Part shown: in pieces, positions 44,833 to 54,247 of the stretch
How the letters are laid out: every line of letters begins with the position of its first letter
Numbering within the stretch: the first letter of the stretch is position 1
From: Coleofasciculus sp. FACHB-1120
GTDB lineage: Bacteria; Cyanobacteriota; Cyanobacteriia; Cyanobacteriales; FACHB-T130
Length of the DNA: 64,000 nucleotides
Direction of reading: 5' to 3'
NCBI RefSeq assembly: GCF_014698845.1
Contig: NZ_JACJTV010000002.1
Coordinates: 1 to 64,000 of the forward strand
The notes under the pieces: model-generated
Databases searched by the model: none
Told to the model about the DNA's origin: nothing
What the model saw: the letters and a program-made list of their open reading frames with translations, nothing else
Program-made: the position numbers and the translations under genes

Positions 44833-46659
44833 TTAACTAGGGTATTGAATTGGAATTTCAATCCAAAACTCAGTTCCTTGTCCGGGTTCTGAAAAACACT
44901 TCAACACTCCTCTATGTTTTTCAACCACAATTTGATAGCTGATAGCTAGCCCCAAACCTGTGCCTTGACCCACTGGCTTAGTCGTGAAAAAAGGATCAAA
45001 AATACGATTTTTCACATCTGCCGTCATTCCAGATCCGTTGTCTTTAATCTGAATCACTACATAGGAAGGATGAGGGATGTTAGCGTAGCGCTGCTTACCA
45101 CGGGATGGGGAGTCAATGGAAGAATCTGTTTCATCTTTCATGCTTCCATCTTCATCCTTCAAAAAGGTAGAGATGGTAATTATACCAGAATGTTTTCGAT
45201 TTTTGTTGTAATTATCAACAGCATCAATAGCATTATTGAGGATATTCATAAATACCTGGTTCATCTGTCCAGCATGACACTCAACGTCGGGCATATTGCC
45301 ATACTCTTTAATAACTTGAATAGCAGAACGACCCTCTTTTTCTCTCAGCCGATTCTGCAAAATTAATAGAGTGCTATCTAACCCTTGGTGAATGTCAACC
45401 GCCTTCATGCCCGCTTCATCCAGGCGCGAAAAATTGCGTAGAGATAACACAATTTGGCGAATTCGATCAGTCCCTATTTTCATTGAAGTTAATATTTTTG
45501 GTAAATCTTCAACGAGGTAATCAAGGTCGATAGCTTCAATCTCGTCTTGAATCTCAGGGACAGGATGGGGATAGTACTGCTGGTAAAGACTCAGGAGATT
45601 TAGTAAATCTTGAGTATATTGATTAGCGTGAACAAGATTGCCATAGATAAAGTTAACTGGATTGTTAACTTCATGGGCTATACCAGCAACCAATTGACCC
45701 AAACCAGACATTTTTTCACTTTGAATTAGTTGGGATTGCGTTTGTTGCAGTTTTTGCAAAGTTTGCTCTAGCTGGATTGTTTTTTCTCTTAACTGAGCCT
45801 CGGATTTCCGCAGTGATTCCTCTGCTTTTTTGCGATCTGTGATGTCAGTGGAAATGCCACAGACTGCATAAGGAAACCCAGCTCGATCGTACAGAGGAAA
45901 CTTGAGCGAAACGTAGGTATGTAAGCCGTCTTCATAAAGGACATTTTCTTCCCAGCAAATCTCGGTTTTGGCTGCTAAGACTTTTTGATCGTTCGCCATA
46001 ACTATCTCAGCCGCTTCTGGGGAAACTATATACGAGTCAGTCTTCCCTTTTATATCTTCTTTCGTGACATTGAATAAATTTTCAAATCGGCGGTTAATCA
46101 GAATGTATTTGCTTTCTTTATCCTTGACATAAATTACTGCTGTAGAGTTATCTATGATATCTTGTAGCTGTTTTTCCCTTTCCTGCTGTGTTTCTTCCGC
46201 CTGCTTACGCTTGGTAATATCAGTGTTTAAGCCAGCGATACGATAGGGACTACCGCTAGCATTTCTCACCAAACCTCCGCGAGAGAAAACCCATCGATAG
46301 GTGCCATCCTTGTGTAATAAGCGGTGTTCTGATTCGTAATAGGCCGTGCTGCCGTCAAAATGAGCTTGAAGGGTGGCTAATACCTGTTCCAAATCATCAG
46401 GATGCACCTTTTTTTTCCATTCATCAAAGTTATTTTGCATCTCATCTTCCGTGAAGCCAAGTATATTTTTCCAGCGTGCTGAAAAAAAGATTTCGTTGGT
46501 TTCGAGATTCCAGTCCCAGAGTCCATCGTTAGCTCCTAGAACAGCCAGCTCAAAAAGCTCTTGGCTCTGAAGTAATAACTGTTCGCTTTGTTGTAAAATT
46601 GGAACTTCACTTTCTACTTTTTTATTGCCAAGCAATAACTCATTTGTTAGATTGGTCAT
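44833..46659 (-). CDS. PAS-PAS sensor histidine kinase
   Basis: The ~608-residue cytosolic kinase has PAS1 (GANDGLWDWNLETNEIFFSA ... DITKRKQAEE), PAS2 (IDNSTAVIYVKDKESKYILI ... [10 protein letters not shown]) and a coiled-coil linker. The HisKA has the AHEVNNPVNFIYGN motif and the HATPase ends in GQGTGLGLAISYQI. The phosphoacceptor type belongs to the 'HEVNNPVNF' group that recurs at 50009 and 62725 in this window. No receiver is attached or adjacent, so its partner is unknown. ATG 46659 (GGAG upstream) is preferred over TTG 46710. It is convergent with the giant kinase, leaving a 60-bp gap. Confidence 0.9.
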   Translation of the reverse strand: MTNLTNELLLGNKKVESEVPILQQSEQLLLQSQELFELAVLGANDGLWDWNLETNEIFFSARWKNILGFTEDEMQNNFDEWKKKVHPDDLEQVLATLQAHFDGSTAYYESEHRLLHKDGTYRWVFSRGGLVRNASGSPYRIAGLNTDITKRKQAEETQQEREKQLQDIIDNSTAVIYVKDKESKYILINRRFENLFNVTKEDIKGKTDSYIVSPEAAEIVMANDQKVLAAKTEICWEENVLYEDGLHTYVSLKFPLYDRAGFPYAVCGISTDITDRKKAEESLRKSEAQLREKTIQLEQTLQKLQQTQSQLIQSEKMSGLGQLVAGIAHEVNNPVNFIYGNLVHANQYTQDLLNLLSLYQQYYPHPVPEIQDEIEAIDLDYLVEDLPKILTSMKIGTDRIRQIVLSLRNFSRLDEAGMKAVDIHQGLDSTLLILQNRLREKEGRSAIQVIKEYGNMPDVECHAGQMNQVFMNILNNAIDAVDNYNKNRKHSGIITISTFLKDEDGSMKDETDSSIDSPSRGKQRYANIPHPSYVVIQIKDNGSGMTADVKNRIFDPFFTTKPVGQGTGLGLAISYQIVVEKHRGVLKCFSEPGQGTEFWIEIPIQYPS

Positions 46660-47280
46660 AAATAACTCCAGTTTAGCCTCAATCGTTAATTGCAAACTTG
46701 CATCAAGCAAAATATAACTATGTTACTAATTTTTTATTAAAACTTTATTTAGAATACGTAGGGTTTGCGATAAAATCATAGAAAAAACACTTAAATATCT
46801 TTGGAAAAAGTTTGACGTTCACAACTTACAATTTACAAAAAAATTGTTTTTGTGAAGGTAATTATTAAAACAAATGACGGCTCAAAGTTTACATTTAATA
46901 TCATTAATTTACAGCAGTTAGTGGCGACTAAATCAGTAAATTGCTATACACTATCATCCTAAAGTTTGTAGTTTCTAGATATTAGCCTCACATTTTATAG
47001 AAACCATCCCATTTTGGCAATGTCGTTGCTATACTCTACAACCTGAATACAAGAAAATAATAGTTTCATTTACCATTTAATTTTTAAATCTGAGTCTCTA
47101 TTAATCAATATTCCCAAAACTGCTATAGCAATTACTATTTCACTAAAAATCTTTAACATTATATCTATCTGGAAAATACGTTATGACCCTATATGTAGTA
47201 TATTGACTCGCTAATTGAGCCTAAAAAGACTCTAGATATAGTCTTATCTGCTAATTTCTGCATAAGCCTATCTCATAAAA
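46660..47280. other. AT-rich non-coding region
   Basis: About 620 bp of strongly AT-rich DNA between a histidine kinase start and the terminator of the diiron-type gene. No frame, tRNA, or repeat was recognised. It must contain the kinase promoter. An unannotated small RNA cannot be excluded. Confidence 0.4.
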
Positions 47281-47315
47281 AACAAGAGGCTGGGTTCGCA
47301 ACCCAGCCTCTTGTT
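47281..47315 (-). terminator. Strong intrinsic terminator
   Basis: A perfect 16-bp stem, aacaagaggctgggtt (47281-47296) / aacccagcctcttgtt (47300-47315), with a 3-base loop. On the minus strand it is followed by tttttatgag. It lies 54 bp after the diiron-type gene. Confidence 0.93.
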
Positions 47316-47368
47316 GTCTCAGTAGTATTACTTAGGTAATACTGAGGTACCAGCTTGGCTAATTAAAT

Positions 47369-48070
47369 TTAAGAAAAAGAAACACTGTAGATGCCATCTA
47401 AGAAAGCTACAATCGCACCGCGCATTTCTTGTGCGCCTCGCCATACAGCCTCTAACTTTGGATCGGATTTTGGTATTAAATGAGCGAGTTCAAAAACTTC
47501 ACTGACATGATCTACTTCAAGTTCCTCGTGCATGGTAATCCAAGTAAGTTTCTCAGGTGCGATCGCATTTTGCCTGCGGACTTCATTTCCCAAGCATTGG
47601 TCGATTTGCAACGCGCTAACTTCACTAGCAATAAATGCTCCAACTCCTTCGTAGGGATCTTGAATGAAGAAAAGCTTCTCACCGCGTTGACCAAATTCGC
47701 GTCCAGGTGCCAACAGTTCTTCGGTGTAATTTTCCAAACGCCAAGGTTCAAGACCATCAACCAACTGCTGTAGCATCACGCTGTGAATGCGAGAAAAGTT
47801 TCCCTCACCCAGTTCTTCATTCAACTGTTTGGCAACGATACTCCGCATCCGGTTATCATCTATCCGAGCTGCTAAGCTGGCAAGCCAACGCACAAAATTT
47901 TTGGATACTCCCCCTTGTACATTCATATTCATGGTGAAGATCCAAATAGCAGTAAGATTAACTGGCTCTTGCCTTAGCCGTTGGAAAAGAGGGTGTTCGG
48001 CAAGGGACTGCTGTTCGTAAAGGCGGACAATTTCGTTTGCTGGTGATAAGGAAAGCTCTTGGGTTGGCAT
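47369..48070 (-). CDS. Heme-oxygenase-like diiron enzyme (iron-containing redox enzyme family)
   Basis: This 233-residue all-helical protein is of the PqqC/TenA/CADD superfamily. The probable metal ligands are in the expected spacing: Glu in KQLNEELGEGNFSRIH (~residue 90, with the His), Glu in FIASEVSALQIDQC (~155) and HEELEVDHVSEVFE (~180). That set matches heme-oxygenase-like diiron oxidases (HDOs), which cleave C-C or hydroxylate small substrates, rather than thiaminase TenA. The substrate is unknown, and no biosynthetic genes are next to it. A strong terminator follows. Confidence 0.78.
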   Translation of the reverse strand: MPTQELSLSPANEIVRLYEQQSLAEHPLFQRLRQEPVNLTAIWIFTMNMNVQGGVSKNFVRWLASLAARIDDNRMRSIVAKQLNEELGEGNFSRIHSVMLQQLVDGLEPWRLENYTEELLAPGREFGQRGEKLFFIQDPYEGVGAFIASEVSALQIDQCLGNEVRRQNAIAPEKLTWITMHEELEVDHVSEVFELAHLIPKSDPKLEAVWRGAQEMRGAIVAFLDGIYSVSFS

Positions 48071-48252
48071 TGTTTAACCTAATTAAATCCAGAAATTGGC
48101 AACAATCAAACTTCAAGAAGGCTAAATGAAAGTTTTCGCACGGTGCCTTAAACTCGATAGCTTTATATTGACCGTCTCCTTAATAATTGCTTCATTTTAG
48201 GTTTATGACATCGGCAAACTCACTATCAGTAGATTTACGGAGCGCTGTTTTC

Positions 48253-48515
48253 TTCATTGAATTTCTGAGGGCAGTGCCGAGTTTGAGCTGGAATTGGTGA
48301 AAAGAGCGATCGCTATCAATGATTTTGATAGCCTTGCAAAAGAAGCCCATCATATTAAAGGTGCCAGTGCCAACGTCGGAGTAGAGGGGATGCAATACAA
48401 TGCCCAAAAGCTGGAGGAAATGTCCTCCCACCAACAACTTGAGGGAGGGATTGAGATAGTATCCGCATTAGAAACATCCCTCAGCCGGATTCAAGCTTGG
48501 CTGAAGGAAATTTAA
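48253..48515 (+). pseudogene. Decayed duplicate of the giant kinase HPt domain
   Basis: The + strand reads [20 protein letters not shown], then [20 protein letters not shown] and VEGMQYNAQKLEEMSSHQQL. It is nearly identical to the HPt end of the giant kinase (around 44460-44760), both in protein and DNA. Relative to that copy, 42 bp (14 codons beginning [14 protein letters not shown]) are missing between two short 'ctggaa' repeats. There is no start codon with a ribosome site, and an in-frame TGA stands just upstream. The histidine region is intact, but the helix before it is shortened. Confidence 0.8.
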
Positions 48516-48523
48516 GGATATTG

Positions 48524-49639
48524 CTAATTGGTAGTAATTCCCTTCTGCTTCTCTACTTCTATGACGACTTCCTTGGCAAAGGGGTTATGAAAAAACGATC
48601 CGGTTTGGGGTGGCAGTATAGGATCGAGAACAATTTCGGCAAGACTTTTTCCCACACCTGTTAAGGGAATTGCCAGAATCACCCCTAACAATCCTCCCAA
48701 TTTCGCTCCGAGGAGGAGAGAGACGAAGATAATAACTGGCGATAGACCTGTCAAATTGCCCATAATTCGGGGGGCGACCAAATTATCTTTGATCTGCTGA
48801 AGTGCGATCGCTACGGCTAAGACTTGCAGCGCCTGAAACCAATTGATAAACGCGACCACAATCACAACTGTGGCGATTCCTAAAGTTGCTCCGATAAAGG
48901 GAATGATTTCCATCAACCCAATAAAAACCGCAAATACCAGGAAAAATGGCACGTGTAATGCCCAAAATGCGAGGGAAAGAGTAGCCGCCATAAACACACC
49001 CAATAACACCTGACCCGACACAAATCGCTGCAAATTTCGTTGCAGTGATTCTGTCAAACCGTCTTTAATTTTGGGTGAGAAAATACTCGTCAGCCCCCGC
49101 CAAACTCGCTCACCATCAATGAGCATATAAAACGAAATGACGAGAATCAGAATTAAGTCAAAAAACCAGTTAAAGGTGCCTAATACTAAGCCAAAACCTC
49201 TGGTAGCGATCGCTTGGGCTTGCGCTTGGACTCGTGCCAACAACTCAGAAGCCAAAATTCGCACATCAAACGGCAAATTGTGTTCGGCACTCCAAGCTTG
49301 GAAGGCAGCTAATTGCTGTTGTCCAGACTCCAGCAGCGAAGGCAAATTTGTCACCAATTGCCGCCCCTGATTAAACACTGGCGGCACTACAGTCAGGGCA
49401 ATGAGTACCAGCGTTAAGGCGGCTATCAAATAAACTAAGATTGCTGCCAGACTCCGGGGCAAGAAAGTTTGCAAAACGGCAACCGCATAGTTGAGAAAAA
49501 AGGCAATCAGTCCAGCGGTGAGCAAAATGCTAATCAACTCACCCACATATCTCAGAGCCAAAATCGTCACCCAACCGCTTGTCAGAACGAGCAGCCAAGT
49601 GATTAGAAACTGTTGGAGGGGTGAAAAGGCACGATTCAT
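48524..49639 (-). CDS. AI-2E family transporter (PerM/TqsA-like)
   Basis: The 371-residue membrane protein has about eight transmembrane helices: residues ~10-60, 65-90, 150-180, 205-245, 250-290 and 300-335. The family signature VFIGLMEIIPFIGATLGIAT is followed by IKDNLVAPRIMGNLTGLSPV and LLLGAKLGGLLGVILAIPLT. Family members export varied small molecules or ions, and AI-2 is only one reported substrate. The C-terminal 30 residues (NPFAKEVVIEVEKQKGITTN) are cytoplasmic. It is convergent with the HPt pseudogene, only 8 bp away. Confidence 0.88.
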   Translation of the reverse strand: MNRAFSPLQQFLITWLLVLTSGWVTILALRYVGELISILLTAGLIAFFLNYAVAVLQTFLPRSLAAILVYLIAALTLVLIALTVVPPVFNQGRQLVTNLPSLLESGQQQLAAFQAWSAEHNLPFDVRILASELLARVQAQAQAIATRGFGLVLGTFNWFFDLILILVISFYMLIDGERVWRGLTSIFSPKIKDGLTESLQRNLQRFVSGQVLLGVFMAATLSLAFWALHVPFFLVFAVFIGLMEIIPFIGATLGIATVVIVVAFINWFQALQVLAVAIALQQIKDNLVAPRIMGNLTGLSPVIIFVSLLLGAKLGGLLGVILAIPLTGVGKSLAEIVLDPILPPQTGSFFHNPFAKEVVIEVEKQKGITTN

Positions 49640-50008
49640 CTTTGCTCTATCTCAACGGGGGAGAGTAGGTAATAGGACTCTTGCTAAAATACCCCAGAAA
49701 AAACTTATCTTTCAAGACAGCAGCTTATTTTTAGGAGCTAGTAGGGATAGTGTTGGCAAAAAAAACAAATAATTTAATATCTAGTTGCTAGGCAACGATA
49801 GATAAGATGGGGTTAGCGAGTGAAATCTTATACCATTTTGTTTTTCTCTGCAACAGATAAACCTTCTGCCTTCTTTTTTGTAGCGTTAGCGAAGCGGTAC
49901 GCTCTTCACAGCGCCGAGCTAGGGGGATGATTTATGTAGTGCTTTCAAAACTCAAATGCTATTAACTAAGCGGCTTGGCGTCGCAGCTAGCAGTCTTAAG
50001 AGCTAATG
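49640..50008. other. Gap with dispersed-repeat sequence
   Basis: A 369-bp region between the AI-2E exporter and a histidine kinase. It contains a palindromic, dispersed-repeat-like patch at about 49880-49920 (gcgttagcgaagcggtacgc) and no supported gene. Confidence 0.45.
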
Positions 50009-51901
50009 CTAGTTGTGAGTTTTTATCGGCAACGCGATCGCAAACTCTGTTCCTTGCCCAAACTCCGAAATCACGTCAATTTTTCCCTTGTGCTTTTCAA
50101 CGATTTGGTAGCAGATAGAGAGTCCTAAGCCAGTGCCTTTACCTACTGGCTTTGTTGTGAAGAAGGGATTAAACAGCTTGTCTTTAATTTCTAAAGGAAT
50201 TCCAAAACCATTATCTCGAATTCTTACTCGAATATAGTTAGAGTTGAGCCGTTCCGTGTGAATCAGAATCTGCGAGTTTTTGGTGGTTATATTTTGATTT
50301 TGAATGAGAAATCCCTTGTTTATCGCTTCCGCTTCTTCCTGCTTCTCATTTTTGCTCTTGGTCTCTTCCAAAGCATCAATTGCATTACTGATAATATTCA
50401 TAAATACTTGGTTGAGTTGAGCTGGGTAACACTCAACGAGAGGCAAATCTTCATACTCTTTGATTACCTCAATTCCCTGCTTAAGACGGTGATTGAGAAT
50501 CAACAACGTGTTTTCTATCCCTTCATGGATATCGACTGGTTTCATCTCAGATTCATCCAGCCGGGAGAAGTTTCGCAAAGACAAAACAATTTGCCGGATA
50601 CGTTCAGTGCCCATCTTCATAGAAGACAAGATTTTGCTAAAATCTTCCGTAAGGAAGTCCAAGTCAATTGCTTCTATCTCGTGTTGAAGAAGAGGGGTAG
50701 GGTGAGGGTACTGCTGCCGATAGAGATGTACTAAATTAAGCAGTTCTTGCGTATAAACGTTCGCGTGTTCTAGATTACCGTAGATGAAATTGATGGGGTT
50801 ATTAATTTCATGAGCGATACCTGCAACTAGCTCTCCCAAACTGGACATTTTTTCAGTTTGAATGAGTTGAGATTGGGTTTGTTGGAGTTCTTGGAGCGCT
50901 TGAGTCAGTTCCTCGGTTCGTTGTTCTACTCGCTCCTCTAGTGTCTGACGAGCTAACTCTAGTTCGTGAGTATATTCTCCTACCCACTGTACCAGGCAAT
51001 TTAGAGAGGTTGCTAATGACCCTACTTCATCCTCAGTGGTAACTGGACTGCGGAGGTCAAAGTTAGATTCTTGAGTGATGGCTCTGGCAACTTGAGTGAC
51101 TGCTTCGAGGGGACGAGCGATCGCACGAGCCGTAATAATCGCCAACGCCACCGCGATCGCCACTGACAGCATCATACTCCCAACAATAATTTGCAACCTT
51201 AGTGTCTCGGCTTGCCTAAGCTTGTTTTTTGCTTCTATCTGTTGAGATTCTGCTGTCTCTTCCAGCCTAGTTAAACTCTCTGCTAATCGGTCAAAACTAA
51301 CAATGATATTAGTAGCTGTTGTGCTTGTGATAGAATTCAAGAACTTTTGCTGCGCTACCGAAATTTCTTCGGTTTTCAAGTTAGCTGGATCGATTTGCCG
51401 CCAGAGCAACTTAATTAGCTGAGTGTATGATTCGATATTGGTTTTATAACCCTTCAATAAAGCCTTTAAATCTGTAGGTTTTGCGGCTAAACTATCGGGG
51501 TAGCTGTCTATAAAAGAGTGGAACTCTGATAATATTGTCTCGCTCCGATTAACACTTGTAAAAAACTTAGCAGTTTCGTAGTCAAACCAAATTGGTTCTC
51601 CTAGTACAGTAACCAACCGCTGTGGGTGCGCTCGCAGTTCGCCAACAGCATTTTCTAAGTCACTAAGGAGATTTTGCTGCTTCTCGGCAATTATTAACTG
51701 CTTTTGAGCCTTCTTTTCGTAATAGTCTCCACTAATTAGACCAATCGTTGTTCCTAAAACCGCGATGCCGATAGCCAAGGAATAACCGTAACCAATTTTT
51801 TTGGCTATACTCAAACGTGAAATGAAGCATCCTACCCAGTTTGTAGAAAATTTCAAGGTGTTCCCTTGGTTATCTAAGTTAGGCTTATCTGCAACCCCCA
51901 T
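50009..51901 (-). CDS. Membrane sensor histidine kinase with HAMP domain
   Basis: The 630-residue kinase has a transmembrane helix at ~38-58 (YSLAIGIAVLGTTIGLISGD), an extracytoplasmic helical sensor (~60-230), and a second helix at ~240-262 (IIVGSMMLSVAIAVALAIIT). A HAMP domain follows (~262-315, ARAIARPLEAVTQVARAITQ), then a coiled coil, HisKA with AHEINNPINFIYGNLEHAN, and HATPase ending [20 protein letters not shown]. The gene follows a PhnD-like binding protein by 85 bp on the same strand. The pair probably forms a ligand-sensing unit in which the lipoprotein presents its ligand to the kinase. No response regulator is adjacent. Confidence 0.9.
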   Translation of the reverse strand: MGVADKPNLDNQGNTLKFSTNWVGCFISRLSIAKKIGYGYSLAIGIAVLGTTIGLISGDYYEKKAQKQLIIAEKQQNLLSDLENAVGELRAHPQRLVTVLGEPIWFDYETAKFFTSVNRSETILSEFHSFIDSYPDSLAAKPTDLKALLKGYKTNIESYTQLIKLLWRQIDPANLKTEEISVAQQKFLNSITSTTATNIIVSFDRLAESLTRLEETAESQQIEAKNKLRQAETLRLQIIVGSMMLSVAIAVALAIITARAIARPLEAVTQVARAITQESNFDLRSPVTTEDEVGSLATSLNCLVQWVGEYTHELELARQTLEERVEQRTEELTQALQELQQTQSQLIQTEKMSSLGELVAGIAHEINNPINFIYGNLEHANVYTQELLNLVHLYRQQYPHPTPLLQHEIEAIDLDFLTEDFSKILSSMKMGTERIRQIVLSLRNFSRLDESEMKPVDIHEGIENTLLILNHRLKQGIEVIKEYEDLPLVECYPAQLNQVFMNIISNAIDALEETKSKNEKQEEAEAINKGFLIQNQNITTKNSQILIHTERLNSNYIRVRIRDNGFGIPLEIKDKLFNPFFTTKPVGKGTGLGLSICYQIVEKHKGKIDVISEFGQGTEFAIALPIKTHN

Positions 51902-51986
51902 GTCTTTTGAGACTCATTGAGGAAAGTCTAGAGGTTTAAAAAAATAAGAAATATATTCCAACAATAGTCAAATTAAGTGATTAAAT

Positions 51987-52877
51987 CTATTGAACAAAAC
52001 TACCTTGCCCAATGGCTTTATAGACCTCGCGAATCATATTGTAATCAGCATCATTCGCCGGAACTATCTGAGAGCCTTTGTACTTACCTTCCTCGACGGA
52101 TAAAAGACTTTGAATCAGTTTATCCTGATTTTTAATTGCGCGATCGCTCATCTCTTTAACGAATTCAGGAGCGAGCTTACTACTGGCAACAAATAAGTCA
52201 TGGGGGAGAAGTGGCCCTTTCACGATTAGCGGTAACTCACTTTCAGATAAACCTTCATCTTGAAGGAATTTCTCATACTTAACAGTAGACCCTCCCCAAG
52301 CATCAACCTCACCTTTCTTCAAGGCAGGTAGTCCCTGACTTCCTAACATGAGGATTTTTAGGTCAGATTTAGGATCTAATCCAGCATCAATCAAAAACTT
52401 GGTGGGACCCAGATAACCGCTGGTTGAGCCTAACTGCCACATGGCAATTTTTTTACCTTTTAACTGTGCTACTGACTCGATCTTGCTGTTAGCAGAGACA
52501 CAGATAGCGGCATGGTAGTTTGGTCGAGTGATGCCGATGACAGGAACTGCATTTGTCCTGGCACGCATGATTACATATTCCGAAGGGCCTGTGAGAACAA
52601 GATCCAGCTGATCTGACTGTAAGGCGGCGGCAGCGGCGATGTATGTTTCAACGGGGACAAACTCAAGTTTCGTTTCCAGTACCTCCTCTAGTGCCATCCG
52701 CAATCCCCCATAATTACGCTGCAACTCTTCAAGGCTCGGAATATCGGTTACTGTAAATCGGAGCTTTTCAGGGAAATTTCTGGCATTTGAAGGCGAATCT
52801 CTATCATTAGGGTTACTTGCTGCGGTACAGCTTGTGATTAATATTAGGGAATACCAAAGAAAATGCCGTCGTCGCAT
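51987..52877 (-). CDS. PhnD-like substrate-binding lipoprotein
   Basis: The ~296-residue periplasmic binding protein starts MRRRHFLWYSLILITSCTAA, with a lipobox cysteine at ~17 (ITSC), so it is membrane-anchored. The fold is that of phosphate/phosphonate binding proteins (PhnD): FTVTDIPSLEELQRNYGGLR, LTGPSEYVIMRAR, KIAMWQLGSTSGYLGPTKFL and GSQGLPALKKGEVDAWGGST. The conserved STSGY loop binds phosphate-like groups. There are no ABC permease or ATPase genes. Instead a HAMP-histidine kinase follows, so a sensing rather than transport role is likely. ATG 52877 is preferred over an earlier TTG at 52892. Confidence 0.88.
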   Translation of the reverse strand: MRRRHFLWYSLILITSCTAASNPNDRDSPSNARNFPEKLRFTVTDIPSLEELQRNYGGLRMALEEVLETKLEFVPVETYIAAAAALQSDQLDLVLTGPSEYVIMRARTNAVPVIGITRPNYHAAICVSANSKIESVAQLKGKKIAMWQLGSTSGYLGPTKFLIDAGLDPKSDLKILMLGSQGLPALKKGEVDAWGGSTVKYEKFLQDEGLSESELPLIVKGPLLPHDLFVASSKLAPEFVKEMSDRAIKNQDKLIQSLLSVEEGKYKGSQIVPANDADYNMIREVYKAIGQGSFVQ

Positions 52878-53098
52878 ATTTTTTGCCAACAAACAAATAG
52901 AAATAATTCTAACTAATTAAAATTAGATTTTAGTTAAGAATAGGTCGTAAGCTATTTAACTCTAATCGTAGAATAAAAAATTAACTTTAAAAGTCTTATA
53001 AAAAGGTTTGTCGTTATTAAAGTTGCAGGCATGGGCAGCTTATTTTCCCGCAGAACGCGAGATTAGAGCCGCCCATATTTCTATAAGTATTAACCTTA

Positions 53099-53130
53099 GC
53101 GATAGCGAAGCGCCGACCTGTCTGTTCGCG
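53099..53130 (+). repeat. Dispersed repeat, copy 2
   Basis: gcgatagcgaagcgccgacc followed by tgtctgttcgcg matches the complement of 20494-20526 with a few changes. It lies in a gap without genes (52893-53257). Confidence 0.7.
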
Positions 53131-53257
53131 CTTGTCTTACTGACATAGGCGAACGATACGACCTTATGGCGATAGGAATGCGATCGCTTACACGAACCTC
53201 TTGTAGCGACTCCATCGTCACGTTATATTCCTTTCCAATCGAATTTCTAAAAACCGA

Positions 53258-53581
53258 TTACCACAGCGCCTGCACTGGCTCTTCTTCGGGTGGTAGGTCT
53301 ACCTGCGATGGGGTATTCGGAATGCTGCGGGTTGCAGGTTGTTGTTGCTGTTGCGTTACTGTAGGGGTTGTTGCCGTAGGGGTTACGGTTGGAACTGGGC
53401 TAACCGTAGTGGTCGGCGTCGGAGAGGGCGATGGGGTTGTAGTTTGACTACCCGCCGGAACCGCCGGAACCACTTGACCCGCACTCTGATCGCCGAGGGG
53501 GAAGCGCACGCCCACTATACCGCCTAAAAAAATAGCAAGAGCTACTACAAAAATCACGCCGGGGATTATTTGATCGCGCAT
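53258..53581 (-). CDS. Small anchored protein with Thr/Pro/Gln-rich stretch
   Basis: This 107-residue protein has one N-terminal hydrophobic helix (IIPGVIFVVALAIFLGGIVG, ~residues 5-24). Low-complexity TTTPSPSPTPTTTVSPVPTV and QQQQQ sequence follows and leads to a short acidic end (PPEEEPVQALW). It could be a periplasmic spacer protein. It looks genuine because the frame is free of rare gaps and has a natural ATG (53581), but there is no family match I recognise. Confidence 0.5.
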   Translation of the reverse strand: MRDQIIPGVIFVVALAIFLGGIVGVRFPLGDQSAGQVVPAVPAGSQTTTPSPSPTPTTTVSPVPTVTPTATTPTVTQQQQQPATRSIPNTPSQVDLPPEEEPVQALW

Positions 53582-53809
53582 CGCTTAGGGGTGAAGGCTT
53601 AGTTTAGTTCATCTTATCCCAGTCAAAAACCTTGAGCTGTTTGCTCAAGGTAATAACTTTGTGTATTTTCACGAATTTTCTATCAATGCAACTCACCCCA
53701 CCGACGGACTTCTCAGCAAGTTGACCTGAAAAAGTAGAGGCGGGGAAAACTCCCTCTACTCGCAGGTTTCTTTAGGAGAAAAATTTTCATCCAGCTAGGA
53801 ACGTCAAAT

Positions 53810-54247
53810 CTAAGGTAAATACTTTTGCACCACGCTCCAGCCGGTTAGGGAAACCCAAGCTAATCCCACGAATAGCACCAGATTGGTTGCAATATGAACC
53901 GAACGCGCCCAAGCTCGGTTGGGATTAATGAGAATGGCACTTCCCGCTGAGAGCAACACTAATACCACCACCGCCCAACCGGCAATCCAGTGCGCCGAGT
54001 GAGCGAGACTGCCATAATGACCTAACGTGCCGACAATCCCAATAGCTAGTAGCAGCAAGACGAGAGCCACCAGAATTGCGCCCGTGGCGTAGTGAAAAGG
54101 ACGCAACCATCGCGGTTGCGAACTTCTTTGCTGACGAGCCGCAAACATCCAACTGCCGCTGACTCCCAGTAATAGGTAGGCTAACAGCGACAAGCCCATC
54201 GACCAAGCAGCAATTTTCCAGAGCCAGAGAAAGGAGGGTAGATTCAC
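53810..54247 (-). CDS. Four-TM membrane protein (DUF4079-like)
   Basis: This 145-residue protein has four evenly spaced helices: residues ~8-32 (LWKIAAWSMGLSLLAYLLLG), ~50-72 (HYATGAILVALVLLLLAIGI), ~80-105 (HWIAGWAVVVLVLLSAGSAI) and ~115-140 (VHIATNLVLFVGLAWVSLTG). The conserved histidines in RPFHYATG, GHYGS, SAHWIAGW and SVHIATN could bind heme, as in small cytochrome-like proteins. It resembles the DUF4079 family of cyanobacteria. Function is unknown. Confidence 0.7.
   Translation of the reverse strand: MNLPSFLWLWKIAAWSMGLSLLAYLLLGVSGSWMFAARQQRSSQPRWLRPFHYATGAILVALVLLLLAIGIVGTLGHYGSLAHSAHWIAGWAVVVLVLLSAGSAILINPNRAWARSVHIATNLVLFVGLAWVSLTGWSVVQKYLP

Noticed and set aside
53166-53447. Plus-strand frame rich in Val/Gly/Thr
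   Set aside because: It is the reverse reading of the Thr/Pro-rich small protein on the minus strand; glycine/valine runs are a shadow of that low-complexity sequence.
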